Positions 45,324 to 54,137 of a DNA stretch of 64,000 nucleotides are shown in pieces (the first letter of the stretch is position 1; each line of letters starts with the position of its first letter). This DNA comes from Massilibacillus massiliensis (GTDB taxonomy: Bacteria > Bacillota > Negativicutes > FLKF01). The position numbers and the translations under genes are program-made. The stretch is taken from NCBI RefSeq assembly GCF_900086705.1, contig NZ_LT575483.1:1003709-1067708 (forward strand). The letters run 5' to 3'. Below the pieces are notes generated by a model. The model did not search any database. It was not told the DNA's origin and saw only the letters and a list, made by a program, of their open reading frames with translations.

Positions 45324-48120
45324 AGTTTTCCCTCTCAATGGCAATATCCGTCACTCTATATGACTGCAATGTGCCAAACCCTTTTCTATGAGGAAATACA
45401 ACAGCAAATCCGAAAGGCGTTTTATGATCACCTTTATTTTTTGTCAGTATTCCAGCCTTTCCAATTGGATAGAGTATCAAAAGGCCGCATTCTCTAGGTC
45501 GTGTTGATTTCCTGATAAATTCTGCTAGAGTTTTTTCATCACCGTTAGTGTTGCGTTTTTTTATTTCGTCCACATAATCTAACTGTTTCTTATCATAATC
45601 AAAATATTCATGCCCAGCAGAAGTCATAGTATGAATAGAACAAAAATTTTCGCTCTCATTAAGTCCTTTTTCTCGCTCAATTCCTGATCCAATCCCTTTA
45701 ATCCCTGCAATAGAGAACTTTTCACCGTTGCCAACATTGATTAGACACACGGTCCAATTTGTTAGTCCCCCACACTTATTCTGATTGCGTATGTAGTCGG
45801 CCATATATTGACTGTTGGCTCTTGTTGCATTTTCAGAGGTCTCATAATCTTCCAAAAAATTGGTAATATCAAATCCTGCAACATTTGTCCAGAAGAAGTG
45901 TTCACCTGCAGCATCACGATTTTTCTGGCTCCAATACTTCTTCTTGTCCATTGGTTTTCCAATTGCTTTAAGCAACATCTCAGCAGCTACAAAATTACGG
46001 TCATACTGTTCCGGGTTGACATCAAACGATCTTGTCTGACTGAGATGGTTGCTGAAATCCTTCTGCCTCTCTTTTCCAGTCCTTACTTTATTTCTGCTTG
46101 AAATAAGCAAGTCTGGATGAGTTGCAACTCTAAGCCCAAAAGACATCGGTGTTTGATCCATATCATTCATAAAATCAAACTGATGGACAAGTTCTTCCGT
46201 AGCCATACTAATATGTAAAAAATATTTTTTTAGCATCGGTGTTGTATAAAGACGGCACAAGTCCAAATACCCCGGGCGATATCCAAACCACCGGCCCATC
46301 TGCATCAATGTATCGTATGTATTGGAGCTTCTTGTAAAATAGCTGACAGTAAGACCTTCAAGGGTAAGCCCTCTAGAAAGCTTGTCCCCTCCAATGGCGA
46401 TAACATTAAATGGTTTGCCTGCACGATCCTTATACATCAAAGAATCTATACTTTTGCCGTTAATACTATAAATCATAAACTCTTTATCAATGAAAAGACG
46501 TTTAATTTCTTTATATATTGCTGACCATTCAAGCAAAGAAACATTTTTCATATATTTAGGGAAGTCTGCTATCATACCGCTGGTTGTTTTCTTGTAATCA
46601 TATTCCCATATTACTTTCAAGCTCTTTTCTATATCAGCATCCCCATATAAAACAAGGTTCTCAATTCCTTCTTTAAAATACTCGCTGACTTTTCTCTTAA
46701 TTTTATTCTGTTGAGCAACAAACCTCACAATATGAATTAGCATTGTATTAGGCTTATTAATTTGGCCTCTTAGATTTCTTATGGCAGTTGAGATCACAAA
46801 ACTCTTAATTGCATTTTTGAGGTCTGATGGTATCTCGCCGACAGGATCATCTGCTTTTGTCCCTTTGCCCAAATAACTTTTACCGTCAATAATATCTCGG
46901 CATAACGGCATAGCCGGCGTTTCTTCCTCTCCCGTCAATCCGAAAAACTCTCTGGCTCCTATATATCCATCAGCTCTCGGGATTCTCAAAATAAAATCTT
47001 TAGGATATAGGTCACTGCCATATTTGCTGTCATTTATATGAGGGGGAATGAAAATATTGGCAAAAGGTGTTGCAGTGTACCCGACATAAGAGCGGCATTC
47101 AAACAGGCGAAGCATTTCTCTTATTAATCCATTTATCGTAGTAGGATTGTAATTATCCAATATATTACCTGCTACATCAAAACATTCATTGGTATTCAAA
47201 GATGCTTGATCTGCTTCATCGTCTATAATTAAAACAGGCAATTCAGAGGGAATATACTTCCCTCCAAGAGAGCTTGTCTCTGCAAAGGGGCTTTTTTGAA
47301 AATATGCGATCAGTTTTCTCAGTACCGTCGCATTCTTTTTAGTAACGATCGAATATGGAGGATGCATCGAAGTCCCTGCGACCTTGGCGTTAAAATCTCC
47401 TTTTTCATCTCTTGTCGTCAAAGATTGATATAAAGGTGAATCTACAATTTGATTGTTTTTTCCAATCCCAACACCTATTGCATTTTTTGCATGAATAAAA
47501 TTTCCTTGGGCTTCAAGACTGGTTTCATAGCCAAGCACTTCTTCATCTATTCGCGCTTGTGTCTGACTTCGCAAGTTGTTATGTATTCCACTTAAAACAA
47601 TTATTATTTTGTACCCTGCATCAATAGCTTTATTGACTAAGCCAATATAATGAGCTGTTTTGCCTGACTGAACATAACCAAAAACCAATCCCATACGTTC
47701 TTCTTTGTTATGGGCATAAGCATTGGAAATGACGTTCATGACATCATCCGTTGCTTCATCTATATCTCTTACAGCATTAATGCTCCAATTATCCTTTTTC
47801 AAAAGATAATCGTAATATCTCGTCCAGTATTCGGAATGAAAATCTGGCGATTTTTTAAGTTGTTTCCACCAATCAGAAAATTTCATTTCATCGCTGATTA
47901 TGGTGATAACAGGTTCTATCTCAGCAGAAATTTCTTCAAAGAGAAAATCCTTAAGATTGTGCTCACTTGAAATTATCGGAGAAAAATCAGAAACGACTTG
48001 TTCCACAATATCTATAATAGCTTGATTTGGGTGAGCAGACTTCAATTCCACACATCGGATATATGCTGCTACGTATAAATTTCTTTGACTTTCAGTTAAC
48101 TCGTGCGGTACTTTAATCAT
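45307..48120 (-). CDS. Z1-domain superfamily II helicase-like ATPase
   Basis: 937 residues from ATG 48120, eight bases inside the upstream gene, whose end supplies GAGGAG. Walker A FGYVQSGKTAHYIG, Walker B VLIIDDEADQAS, motif III SYVGYTATPFANIF, and late motifs DKLSRGLTLEGLTVSYF and LMQMGRWFGYRPGY are Z1 hallmarks. Translocase of the defence operon, expected to work with the GHKL ATPase and nuclease. Confidence 0.93.
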   Translation of the reverse strand: MIKVPHELTESQRNLYVAAYIRCVELKSAHPNQAIIDIVEQVVSDFSPIISSEHNLKDFLFEEISAEIEPVITIISDEMKFSDWWKQLKKSPDFHSEYWTRYYDYLLKKDNWSINAVRDIDEATDDVMNVISNAYAHNKEERMGLVFGYVQSGKTAHYIGLVNKAIDAGYKIIIVLSGIHNNLRSQTQARIDEEVLGYETSLEAQGNFIHAKNAIGVGIGKNNQIVDSPLYQSLTTRDEKGDFNAKVAGTSMHPPYSIVTKKNATVLRKLIAYFQKSPFAETSSLGGKYIPSELPVLIIDDEADQASLNTNECFDVAGNILDNYNPTTINGLIREMLRLFECRSYVGYTATPFANIFIPPHINDSKYGSDLYPKDFILRIPRADGYIGAREFFGLTGEEETPAMPLCRDIIDGKSYLGKGTKADDPVGEIPSDLKNAIKSFVISTAIRNLRGQINKPNTMLIHIVRFVAQQNKIKRKVSEYFKEGIENLVLYGDADIEKSLKVIWEYDYKKTTSGMIADFPKYMKNVSLLEWSAIYKEIKRLFIDKEFMIYSINGKSIDSLMYKDRAGKPFNVIAIGGDKLSRGLTLEGLTVSYFTRSSNTYDTLMQMGRWFGYRPGYLDLCRLYTTPMLKKYFLHISMATEELVHQFDFMNDMDQTPMSFGLRVATHPDLLISSRNKVRTGKERQKDFSNHLSQTRSFDVNPEQYDRNFVAAEMLLKAIGKPMDKKKYWSQKNRDAAGEHFFWTNVAGFDITNFLEDYETSENATRANSQYMADYIRNQNKCGGLTNWTVCLINVGNGEKFSIAGIKGIGSGIEREKGLNESENFCSIHTMTSAGHEYFDYDKKQLDYVDEIKKRNTNGDEKTLAEFIRKSTRPRECGLLILYPIGKAGILTKNKGDHKTPFGFAVVFPHRKGFGTLQSYRVTDIAIERENYELYE

Positions 48121-49612
48121 AGTCATTCTCCTCAAAAATTTTAAGAATATCAGTTCTTAGATATTTGAAATTTGCCATTCCTAAAATTATTGGTACTATT
48201 TCATCTTTTTCATAACTTTTATTAAAAAAACTTCTAATATATCCTTTTAGTTCTTCCAAGTCTATTTGTTTTTGCAGTTCATCTATATGAGCCATTCCCT
48301 CATTTCCAGAAGTATGCAAATAATCAACAACGCCAGACTGTAAAAACGGCGCATAGTTTTCTACTAATGCAAGAAAGGCTGATAAATCTTCCTGCCCTGT
48401 ATTATCAAGTTTCTTTTCTACTCCTGCTAATATCGGATGTTTCTTATTAACGTGAAAGGAATAAAGGCCATTCTTGTTTTTACGTTGCTCCCATACATAC
48501 CCTAGATTAGGAGAAATCACATTTTTAGAATATGATCCCCTCGAATTATATACTTTTGCTGATGTTTCTGTACATATATCAATTGTACGGTATAAAATAT
48601 CTCGAATATAAAGGGGTGGTGTTGCAGCGGATTTTTTAATGTCAATCTTCCAATCATAATCGCTCTCAGCATCTATATCCAGCTTTATACGGGCCAAGTT
48701 AAAAGCCGGTTCTTTTCTAATATGGCCAAACCAAGTTCCGAATACGAGTAGCCTTCGATTTCTGTAAACATAAACTCCTTGATGAGCTGTTAAACCATAT
48801 GGTCCCTCTGCATCCGCAAACTCTTTTTCTGTTTTAAACTTAGTTTTATGCGGCAGGGTGTACGGTTGAATAATAACTTCCTTACTATTTTCACAATAAA
48901 CTTCTTCGCCAAGTTCTTGTGTTGCACTGTTGCTCAAGCAGAAGGGATTCCATGCCACAACCGGAACATCATTTATAGTAATTTTCAGACTTTCATCTTC
49001 AATAAATCTATGAAAAACCAGCCCTAGATGTTTTAATACAACATCAATCAGGGCATAAAAATTATTCTTTGTTTTTGTGGCTTTAGAACCGTGCTCAGGT
49101 ATTATGTGATCTAAATCTTCAACAACAATTGCTGTACCATGATCCCAATCATCTAAGTAGTCCGCAAACTTCGTTTCCTCGCTTACAAGAAGTTTCCAAA
49201 GCCCAGACGCATCCTTTTCGATGAAAGATAAATCCCAACAAGCATTTGAATATTGATTATTTATTTTAGTCACAACATTCAACTGTTTTCCCATTGAAAA
49301 CGCGGCTGTTTTCATGCCCATTCCAAACCGCCCCAAATCATTTTTCGCTCTATAATCTTTTGGTGAAGAGGAGCCGATTTTCATGGATTTTATTAATTTT
49401 TCCTGATCCATTCCTATACCGTTATCGCAAATAATAATTTTTGATTCTCGTCCATTCCAAATGAAATTCACTTTTACCATATCTGCACCAGCTGTAATAC
49501 AATTGTCAACGATATCGGCAATCGCAGTTTCAGGCCTATAGCCGACAGAACGCAAAGAAGATAAAAGTAGATGCGCATCTGGAGCCAGTTCAACAAAAGA
49601 CATTTCTTGCAT
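48113..49612 (-). CDS. GHKL (MutL/MORC-like) ATPase
   Basis: 499 residues from ATG 49612 (GTG 49621 and ATG 49603 are alternatives). N-box IADIVDNCITAGAD, G1 ICDNGIGMD, G2 LGRFGMGMKTAAFSMG: a complete Bergerat fold. First gene of the operon. In MORC-Z1 restriction systems this protein is thought to act as an ATP-dependent clamp; that role is inferred from family context. Confidence 0.9.
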   Translation of the reverse strand: MQEMSFVELAPDAHLLLSSLRSVGYRPETAIADIVDNCITAGADMVKVNFIWNGRESKIIICDNGIGMDQEKLIKSMKIGSSSPKDYRAKNDLGRFGMGMKTAAFSMGKQLNVVTKINNQYSNACWDLSFIEKDASGLWKLLVSEETKFADYLDDWDHGTAIVVEDLDHIIPEHGSKATKTKNNFYALIDVVLKHLGLVFHRFIEDESLKITINDVPVVAWNPFCLSNSATQELGEEVYCENSKEVIIQPYTLPHKTKFKTEKEFADAEGPYGLTAHQGVYVYRNRRLLVFGTWFGHIRKEPAFNLARIKLDIDAESDYDWKIDIKKSAATPPLYIRDILYRTIDICTETSAKVYNSRGSYSKNVISPNLGYVWEQRKNKNGLYSFHVNKKHPILAGVEKKLDNTGQEDLSAFLALVENYAPFLQSGVVDYLHTSGNEGMAHIDELQKQIDLEELKGYIRSFFNKSYEKDEIVPIILGMANFKYLRTDILKIFEENDYD

Positions 49613-49676
49613 TACATTCACATCTCCTCAACTACCTACAAAGTAACGGCTCTCTTTGTCTCAAAATTTACACTCA

Positions 49677-49706
49677 ATTATATTACATTTATAAAATTCC
49701 CTACAA
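49677..49706 (-). promoter_or_regulatory. Candidate promoter of the defence operon
   Basis: On the minus strand TTGTAG, 18-base spacer, TATAAT, about 60 bases before the GHKL gene. Confidence 0.5.
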
Positions 49707-49755
49707 AGACAAAATCCCCTTCCAAAATAGTCTATTTTTCTCTAAATTACACCAA

Positions 49756-49790
49756 AGAAATCGCCTAGGAATGCATCCCAAGCGATTTTA
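49756..49790. terminator. Hairpin near the operon border
   Basis: AAATCGC / GCGATTT stem with further CCTAGG/CCC pairing in the loop. Could end the truncated gene at 49821-49952. Confidence 0.35.
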
Positions 49791-49820
49791 GCTCTAATTT
49801 ATGAAATTTTCCTACACCTC

Positions 49821-49952
49821 TTACTCCCTCTCAATCAATACCATACACTCCACGTGACTCATCACGCAAAATATATCTATATGTTTAGCAATATATCCAT
49901 ATTGGGGCAACACCACAATATCCTTAACAAGTGAAGCTGACTTGCAGGATAT
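49821..49952 (-). pseudogene. C-terminal scrap of an RlmD/TrmA-type RNA methyltransferase
   Basis: 43 codons: ISCKSASLVKDIVVLPQYGY then IAKHIDIFCVMSHVECMVLIERE and stop. This is the end of 23S rRNA uracil-5-methyltransferases (YVSCNPxTLARDL...VDMFPxTxHVECVxLLxR). A stop codon lies directly before it and no N-terminal part exists. A gene tail left at the island's edge. Confidence 0.7.
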
Positions 49953-50004
49953 TTACCGTTTAATTCTTTAAATAATAGCCCTTATTGTTTTACTTCTCCT
50001 CATC

Positions 50005-50091
50005 ATTCACCATCAAAATACTCCGCATCAATCGCATAATCTCTATCATCCCAAAAGTTTGAAAAATCAAACCCATCAAAATATTTTTCAT
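50005..50091 (-). pseudogene. N-terminal scrap of a SMI1/KNR4 (SUKH) gene
   Basis: After ATG 50091 a one-base loss in the A-run shifts the frame. The shifted frame reads KYFDGFDFSNFWDDRDYAID, nearly the N-terminus of the intact SUKH gene at 17642-18613 (KYFDKFDFSSFWDDRDYAVK), and stops 28 codons in. The upstream GGATnGATA context is also shared. Confidence 0.75.
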
Positions 50092-50192
50092 TATCTATCC
50101 CCTCCAAATCGATCTGCTCGCGAAATGTAGCGCCGCGAAATTTGCGGTTCTATAATTATTTTCATATTTAATTAATTGAAATAATTTGTTGT

Positions 50193-51149
50193 CTAAAAAT
50201 TCATTGTAAAACTATCTAATATTTTACCTTTTCTATAATACTCAAGTACAACTAATCTATTTGCTATATCTATTTCATAATATATTCCTATTAAATATCT
50301 ACATACATGCTCCGGCAATGTGCGTCCATCAAATGACCAAACATCGTCATAACTATCTTTTGTCAGTGCAATAAGACGATTTTTATCTTTCTTTTTTTCC
50401 TGCTCAGAAGCTGTGGATTTTTTCATTTCTAAAGCAAGTAAGTTATCTTGATTTATTTTTTCGCCTCTACTATGGATTATTAAATCGCAAGTCACAGATA
50501 CAACTACTAGTTCTTCATTTTTTTCAATAATTGTTTTTACTTTTCCGTCATTTCTATTATATTCAACATCAACATAATAATCATTGAAAGTTGTTTTAGC
50601 TATTGCCTCCTGAAAATATAGCATCATTCGTGCACATAAAGATCTTTCAGAAAGATTTAATAAAATTGACCCCATCTCATTCTGTAAAAATTTTTGATTT
50701 ACTTTCAAAAATAATTTTATCAATATTTCAAGTGGTTGTTCACTTATTCTATTTTTTCTTATTCGTTCAAAACCTTTTCTATTCACAAAAGTTCTACTTT
50801 TACTATAATAACTCCAATTAAAATCACTATTAACTTTATTAAAATCAAAAAAATCATTATAAAAATTTTTCATTGCTTCTAAAGTCGACAATCCATATCC
50901 TTTTGTATATTGATTATTTAATTTAATACTCAATTCTGTCAACATAGCTGTTTGATAAGATTGCTTTATTTTCATTTCATCAAGTCTAGACAACATCTTA
51001 CCAATCTCCCAATAATCTCTAAGCATTTTTTTAGAATTTGGAATTATTTTTATAATTTGATTATATAATTTATTTACAATATCATCTAATTCATTCACAT
51101 TATTACTCCTACTTATATCCAATCTTAATACATTTTTTATAAACATCAT
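50193..51149 (-). CDS. DUF1016-type N-terminal domain fused to a PD-(D/E)XK nuclease
   Basis: 318 residues. N-terminal part (about 20-150) resembles DUF1016_N: LRDYWEIGKMLSRLDE, LSIKLNNQYTKGYGLSTLEA, DFNWSYYSKS. The second half has CDLIIHSRGE and NLLALEMKKSTAS, the D and ExK of a PD-(D/E)XK fold. DUF1016 (YhcG) proteins are putative nucleases in phage-defence and mobile contexts. No ribosome site; the ATG overlaps the stop of a 43-residue ORF, so translation may be coupled. Confidence 0.75.
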   Translation of the reverse strand: MMFIKNVLRLDISRSNNVNELDDIVNKLYNQIIKIIPNSKKMLRDYWEIGKMLSRLDEMKIKQSYQTAMLTELSIKLNNQYTKGYGLSTLEAMKNFYNDFFDFNKVNSDFNWSYYSKSRTFVNRKGFERIRKNRISEQPLEILIKLFLKVNQKFLQNEMGSILLNLSERSLCARMMLYFQEAIAKTTFNDYYVDVEYNRNDGKVKTIIEKNEELVVVSVTCDLIIHSRGEKINQDNLLALEMKKSTASEQEKKKDKNRLIALTKDSYDDVWSFDGRTLPEHVCRYLIGIYYEIDIANRLVVLEYYRKGKILDSFTMNF

Positions 51150-51277
51150 ACTTTTTTAATCAAAATCGCAGTATTTTCATAACTATCTAAATTATTAATA
51201 TTCAGCCATGTTTCTTCTTCTTTTCTATCTCGATAAAATCTCAAAATACTGTCCTGTCCATCAAAAGATAATATCAT
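51146..51277 (-). CDS. 43-residue ORF coupled to the DUF1016-type gene
   Basis: MILSFDGQDSILRFYRDRKE and a tail ending AILIKKV. The TGA overlaps the next ATG (ATGATG). No good ribosome site. It may be a real small partner or the tail of a truncated gene. No family recognised. Confidence 0.35.
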   Translation of the reverse strand: MILSFDGQDSILRFYRDRKEEETWLNINNLDSYENTAILIKKV

Positions 51278-51317
51278 AACAATATTGTAATTATATTTCA
51301 AGTAAAAAAGGCTATTA

Positions 51318-51357
51318 TTGTTCATATTTAAGATAATAGCCTTTTTTATTTTATTTT
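51318..51357. terminator. Terminator between XRE regulator and DUF1016-type gene
   Basis: AAAAAAGGCTATTAT and ATAATAGCCTTTTTT stem around TGTTCATATTTAAG-like loop; usable on either strand. Confidence 0.75.
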
Positions 51358-51739
51358 ATTTTTTCTCATCCTTCACCGGAAAATACTCAGCAAATGCTTT
51401 ACGAAATTGAACTTTCCCCCACGTCCGAACTTCCGAATTAGGATCAGACATAACTCTATCAATAACATCATGCATTTCCTTTACTTCTGGATTTTCAGCA
51501 AATTGATTTTTATGTGTTACCTCTTCTCCCGTTAATATCCAATCAGCAGATACTTTATATTTTTTAATTAGCAATATCAATGTACTATACGATGGAAAAA
51601 ACTTTCCCTTTTCCATTTCGCTTAGATTTCCTTGTGATATCCCAATTGAAGCTGCAAAAACCGTCTGAGTTAAACCAAGTTTTGTTCTTACCATATTTAT
51701 TCTTTTCCCAATCATATCCATATTGTTGCTGTTTTCCAT
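51356..51739 (-). CDS. XRE-family helix-turn-helix regulator
   Basis: 127 residues from ATG 51739 with TAGGAGG upstream (ATG 51769 lacks one). HTH: INMVRTKLGLTQTVFAASIG and ISQGNLSEMEKGKFFPSYST. A C-terminal helical tail follows (EVKEMHDVIDRVMSDPNSEV), as in phage-type repressors. Divergent from speF; the palindrome at 51785-51801 may be its operator. Confidence 0.9.
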   Translation of the reverse strand: MENSNNMDMIGKRINMVRTKLGLTQTVFAASIGISQGNLSEMEKGKFFPSYSTLILLIKKYKVSADWILTGEEVTHKNQFAENPEVKEMHDVIDRVMSDPNSEVRTWGKVQFRKAFAEYFPVKDEKK

Positions 51740-51778
51740 TTCTGCCCTCCTAAAATATCTATTTTTCAATATTCACTC

Positions 51779-51807
51779 TTGTATTATCTGTATTACAGAT
51801 ATATAAT
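51779..51807 (+). promoter_or_regulatory. speF promoter with palindromic operator in the spacer
   Basis: TTGTAT (51779-51784), TATAAT (51802-51807). The 17-base spacer is exactly the perfect palindrome TATCTGTATTACAGATA (51785-51801). A protein bound there would compete directly with RNA polymerase. Confidence 0.6.
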
Positions 51808-51945
51808 TAAACTGTAAGCACCACAGTTAAACAATCATTTACACAATCCTGGCCGGCCGGTGGGAAAAAAGAACTAGAGAGCTTACCAAAAACTAAATAC
51901 TTTTCTTAACCCAGGAACCACTGAATTAAATTTAGGAGGAAGCAA

Positions 51946-54102
51946 ATGAAACATTTCAAAATTGCTTATGGACCTGAAGCCAAGAAGTATTTTTCCACAG
52001 AACGTGACCTGGTACAAGTTGGTGAAACGGATTATACTGATGTCGCGGCAGTGGTACTGACCAACGAAGAAGCTGATTATGCGCAGGAATTGCACGATAC
52101 GAAATTCGGCATTCCTTTGTTTATCGTCTTGGTAAACAACGCCCAGCTTGATGACAGACTCGTTGGCAAAGTCTATCACATCATGGACGACGTGCATTTC
52201 GATTTGCGTCTTTACAGTAGGCAAATCGAAGCGGCGGCTGTTCAATATGAGGAAAAAGCACTGCCGCCATTTTTTAAAGCATTAAGCGAATATGTTGAAA
52301 CCGGCAATGCAGCGTTTGACTGCCCGGGGCATCAAGGCGGACAATTTTTCCGCAAGCACCCTGCCGGACGTTATTTATATGAATTTTATGGGGAAAATAT
52401 TTTTCGTTCCGACATCTGCAACGCCGATGTAAAGTTAGGCGATTTGTTGATTCATGAAGGTTCTGCCTGTGATGCACAAAAGCATGCGGCAAAGGTTTAT
52501 AATGCCGACAAGACCTACTTCGTATTAAACGGAACCTCCGCGGCAAACAAAGTCGTGACGAATGCTTTACTTTCCCCCGGTGATTTAGTGTTGTTTGATC
52601 GAAACAATCATAAATCCATTCACCAAGGTGCTTTGGTACAAGCAGGTGCAACTCCTGTTTATCTTGAAACCGCCCGCAATCCATTTGGATTTATCGGCGG
52701 AATCGACAGTCATTGCTTTGATGAAGCCTATCTGCGTAATTTGATCGCGGAAACTGCACCAGATAAAGCGAAAGAAAAGCGTCCCTTCCGTTTGGCAGTC
52801 ATCCAGCTTGGCACTTACGACGGCACAATTTATAATGCACGTCAGGTCGTAGACAAAATCGGTCATTTATGCGACTACATTCTGTTTGACTCTGCCTGGG
52901 TTGGCTACGAGCAGTTCATCCCAATGATGAAAGACTGTTCACCGCTCTTATTGGAACTAACGGATCAAGATCCGGGCATCCTAGTCACGCAGTCGGTACA
53001 TAAGCAACAGGCAGGATTTTCACAGGCTTCACAAATTCACAAGAAGGACAGCCATATCAAAGGGCAAACCCGCTATTGCAATCATAAGCGGTTTAACAAC
53101 GCCTTTATGCTACATGCTTCCACCAGCCCATTTTATCCGCTGTTTGCAACACTGGATGTGAATGCAAAGATTCACGAAGGTGACGCAGGTCGCCGTTTAT
53201 GGCTGGACTGCGTGAAAATGGGGATCGAAGCACGGAAAGCACTGCTGAAAAGCTGTACGATGATTCGCCCGTTCCTTCCTGCGCAAGTCAACGGCACCAA
53301 ATGGCAGGACAACCCTACCGATGAAATGGCAAATGATCTGGCATTCTTTAACTTCCATCCGAATGAGAAATGGCACTCCTTCCCGGGCTATGCAGAGAAT
53401 CAATATTTTGTTGATCCCTGCAAGCTGATGCTGACTACACCGGGCATCAATACTGATACTGGCGAATACGAAGATTTTGGCATTCCTGCTACGATTTTAG
53501 CCAATTATTTAAGAGAAAACGGCATCATTCCGGAAAAGTGCGATTTAAACTCGATATTGTTTTTATTAACACCTGCGGAAACACCAGCGAAATTGCAAAA
53601 CTTAGTATCGCAAATTGCTCGCTTCGAACATGCAATTCAAAACGATACACCGTTGCGTGATGTATTGCCATCGGTTTATCAAAGCAATACCGCTCGCTAT
53701 GAAGGGTACACGATTCGAAGGTTATGCCAGGAAATGCATGACTTCTACAAGAAGCATGATGTAAAGCGTCTTCAACAGAATCTCTTCCGCAAGAAGACCT
53801 TCCCGAAATACGCTATAAGTCCGCAGGAAGCGCAGTGGAATCTGATTCGCAATAACGCCGAGCTCGTTCCATTGACAGATATCGTGGGCAGAATTGGACT
53901 GGAAGGCGCATTACCTTATCCACCGGGCATCATTTGTGTTGTGCCGGGAGAAATATGGAATGATACAGCCCAGCAATATTTCTTAACATTAGAGGAAGGA
54001 ATTAACCTATTCCCTGGTTTCTCTCCCGAAATTCAAGGTGTTTATCTACAGCAAGACGGCAGCCGCATTAGAAGCTATGGCTACGTGCTAAAGAAAGCGT
54101 GA
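51946..54102 (+). CDS. speF: Ornithine decarboxylase, inducible type
   Basis: 718 residues (E. coli SpeF 732). Group III PLP decarboxylase: N-terminal wing domain (about 1-105), PLP domain with FDCPGHQGGQFFRKHPAG, NGTSAANKVVTNALL and PLP lysine in QSVHKQQAGFSQASQIHKKD, C-terminal domain. The SVHKQQAGFSQ context is the ornithine-specific type rather than arginine (AdiA) or lysine (CadA). Makes putrescine from ornithine and consumes a proton. TAGGAGGAA RBS. The following potE supports the assignment. Confidence 0.92.
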   Translation: MKHFKIAYGPEAKKYFSTERDLVQVGETDYTDVAAVVLTNEEADYAQELHDTKFGIPLFIVLVNNAQLDDRLVGKVYHIMDDVHFDLRLYSRQIEAAAVQYEEKALPPFFKALSEYVETGNAAFDCPGHQGGQFFRKHPAGRYLYEFYGENIFRSDICNADVKLGDLLIHEGSACDAQKHAAKVYNADKTYFVLNGTSAANKVVTNALLSPGDLVLFDRNNHKSIHQGALVQAGATPVYLETARNPFGFIGGIDSHCFDEAYLRNLIAETAPDKAKEKRPFRLAVIQLGTYDGTIYNARQVVDKIGHLCDYILFDSAWVGYEQFIPMMKDCSPLLLELTDQDPGILVTQSVHKQQAGFSQASQIHKKDSHIKGQTRYCNHKRFNNAFMLHASTSPFYPLFATLDVNAKIHEGDAGRRLWLDCVKMGIEARKALLKSCTMIRPFLPAQVNGTKWQDNPTDEMANDLAFFNFHPNEKWHSFPGYAENQYFVDPCKLMLTTPGINTDTGEYEDFGIPATILANYLRENGIIPEKCDLNSILFLLTPAETPAKLQNLVSQIARFEHAIQNDTPLRDVLPSVYQSNTARYEGYTIRRLCQEMHDFYKKHDVKRLQQNLFRKKTFPKYAISPQEAQWNLIRNNAELVPLTDIVGRIGLEGALPYPPGIICVVPGEIWNDTAQQYFLTLEEGINLFPGFSPEIQGVYLQQDGSRIRSYGYVLKKA

Positions 54103-54137
54103 TAACACCAATTGAATGAGAAGGGAGAAAATGTAAT

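Noticed and set aside
51808-51945. SpeFL-like ornithine-sensing leader peptide before speF
   Set aside because: No ATG/GTG/TTG reading of sensible length with a ribosome site was found in the leader.
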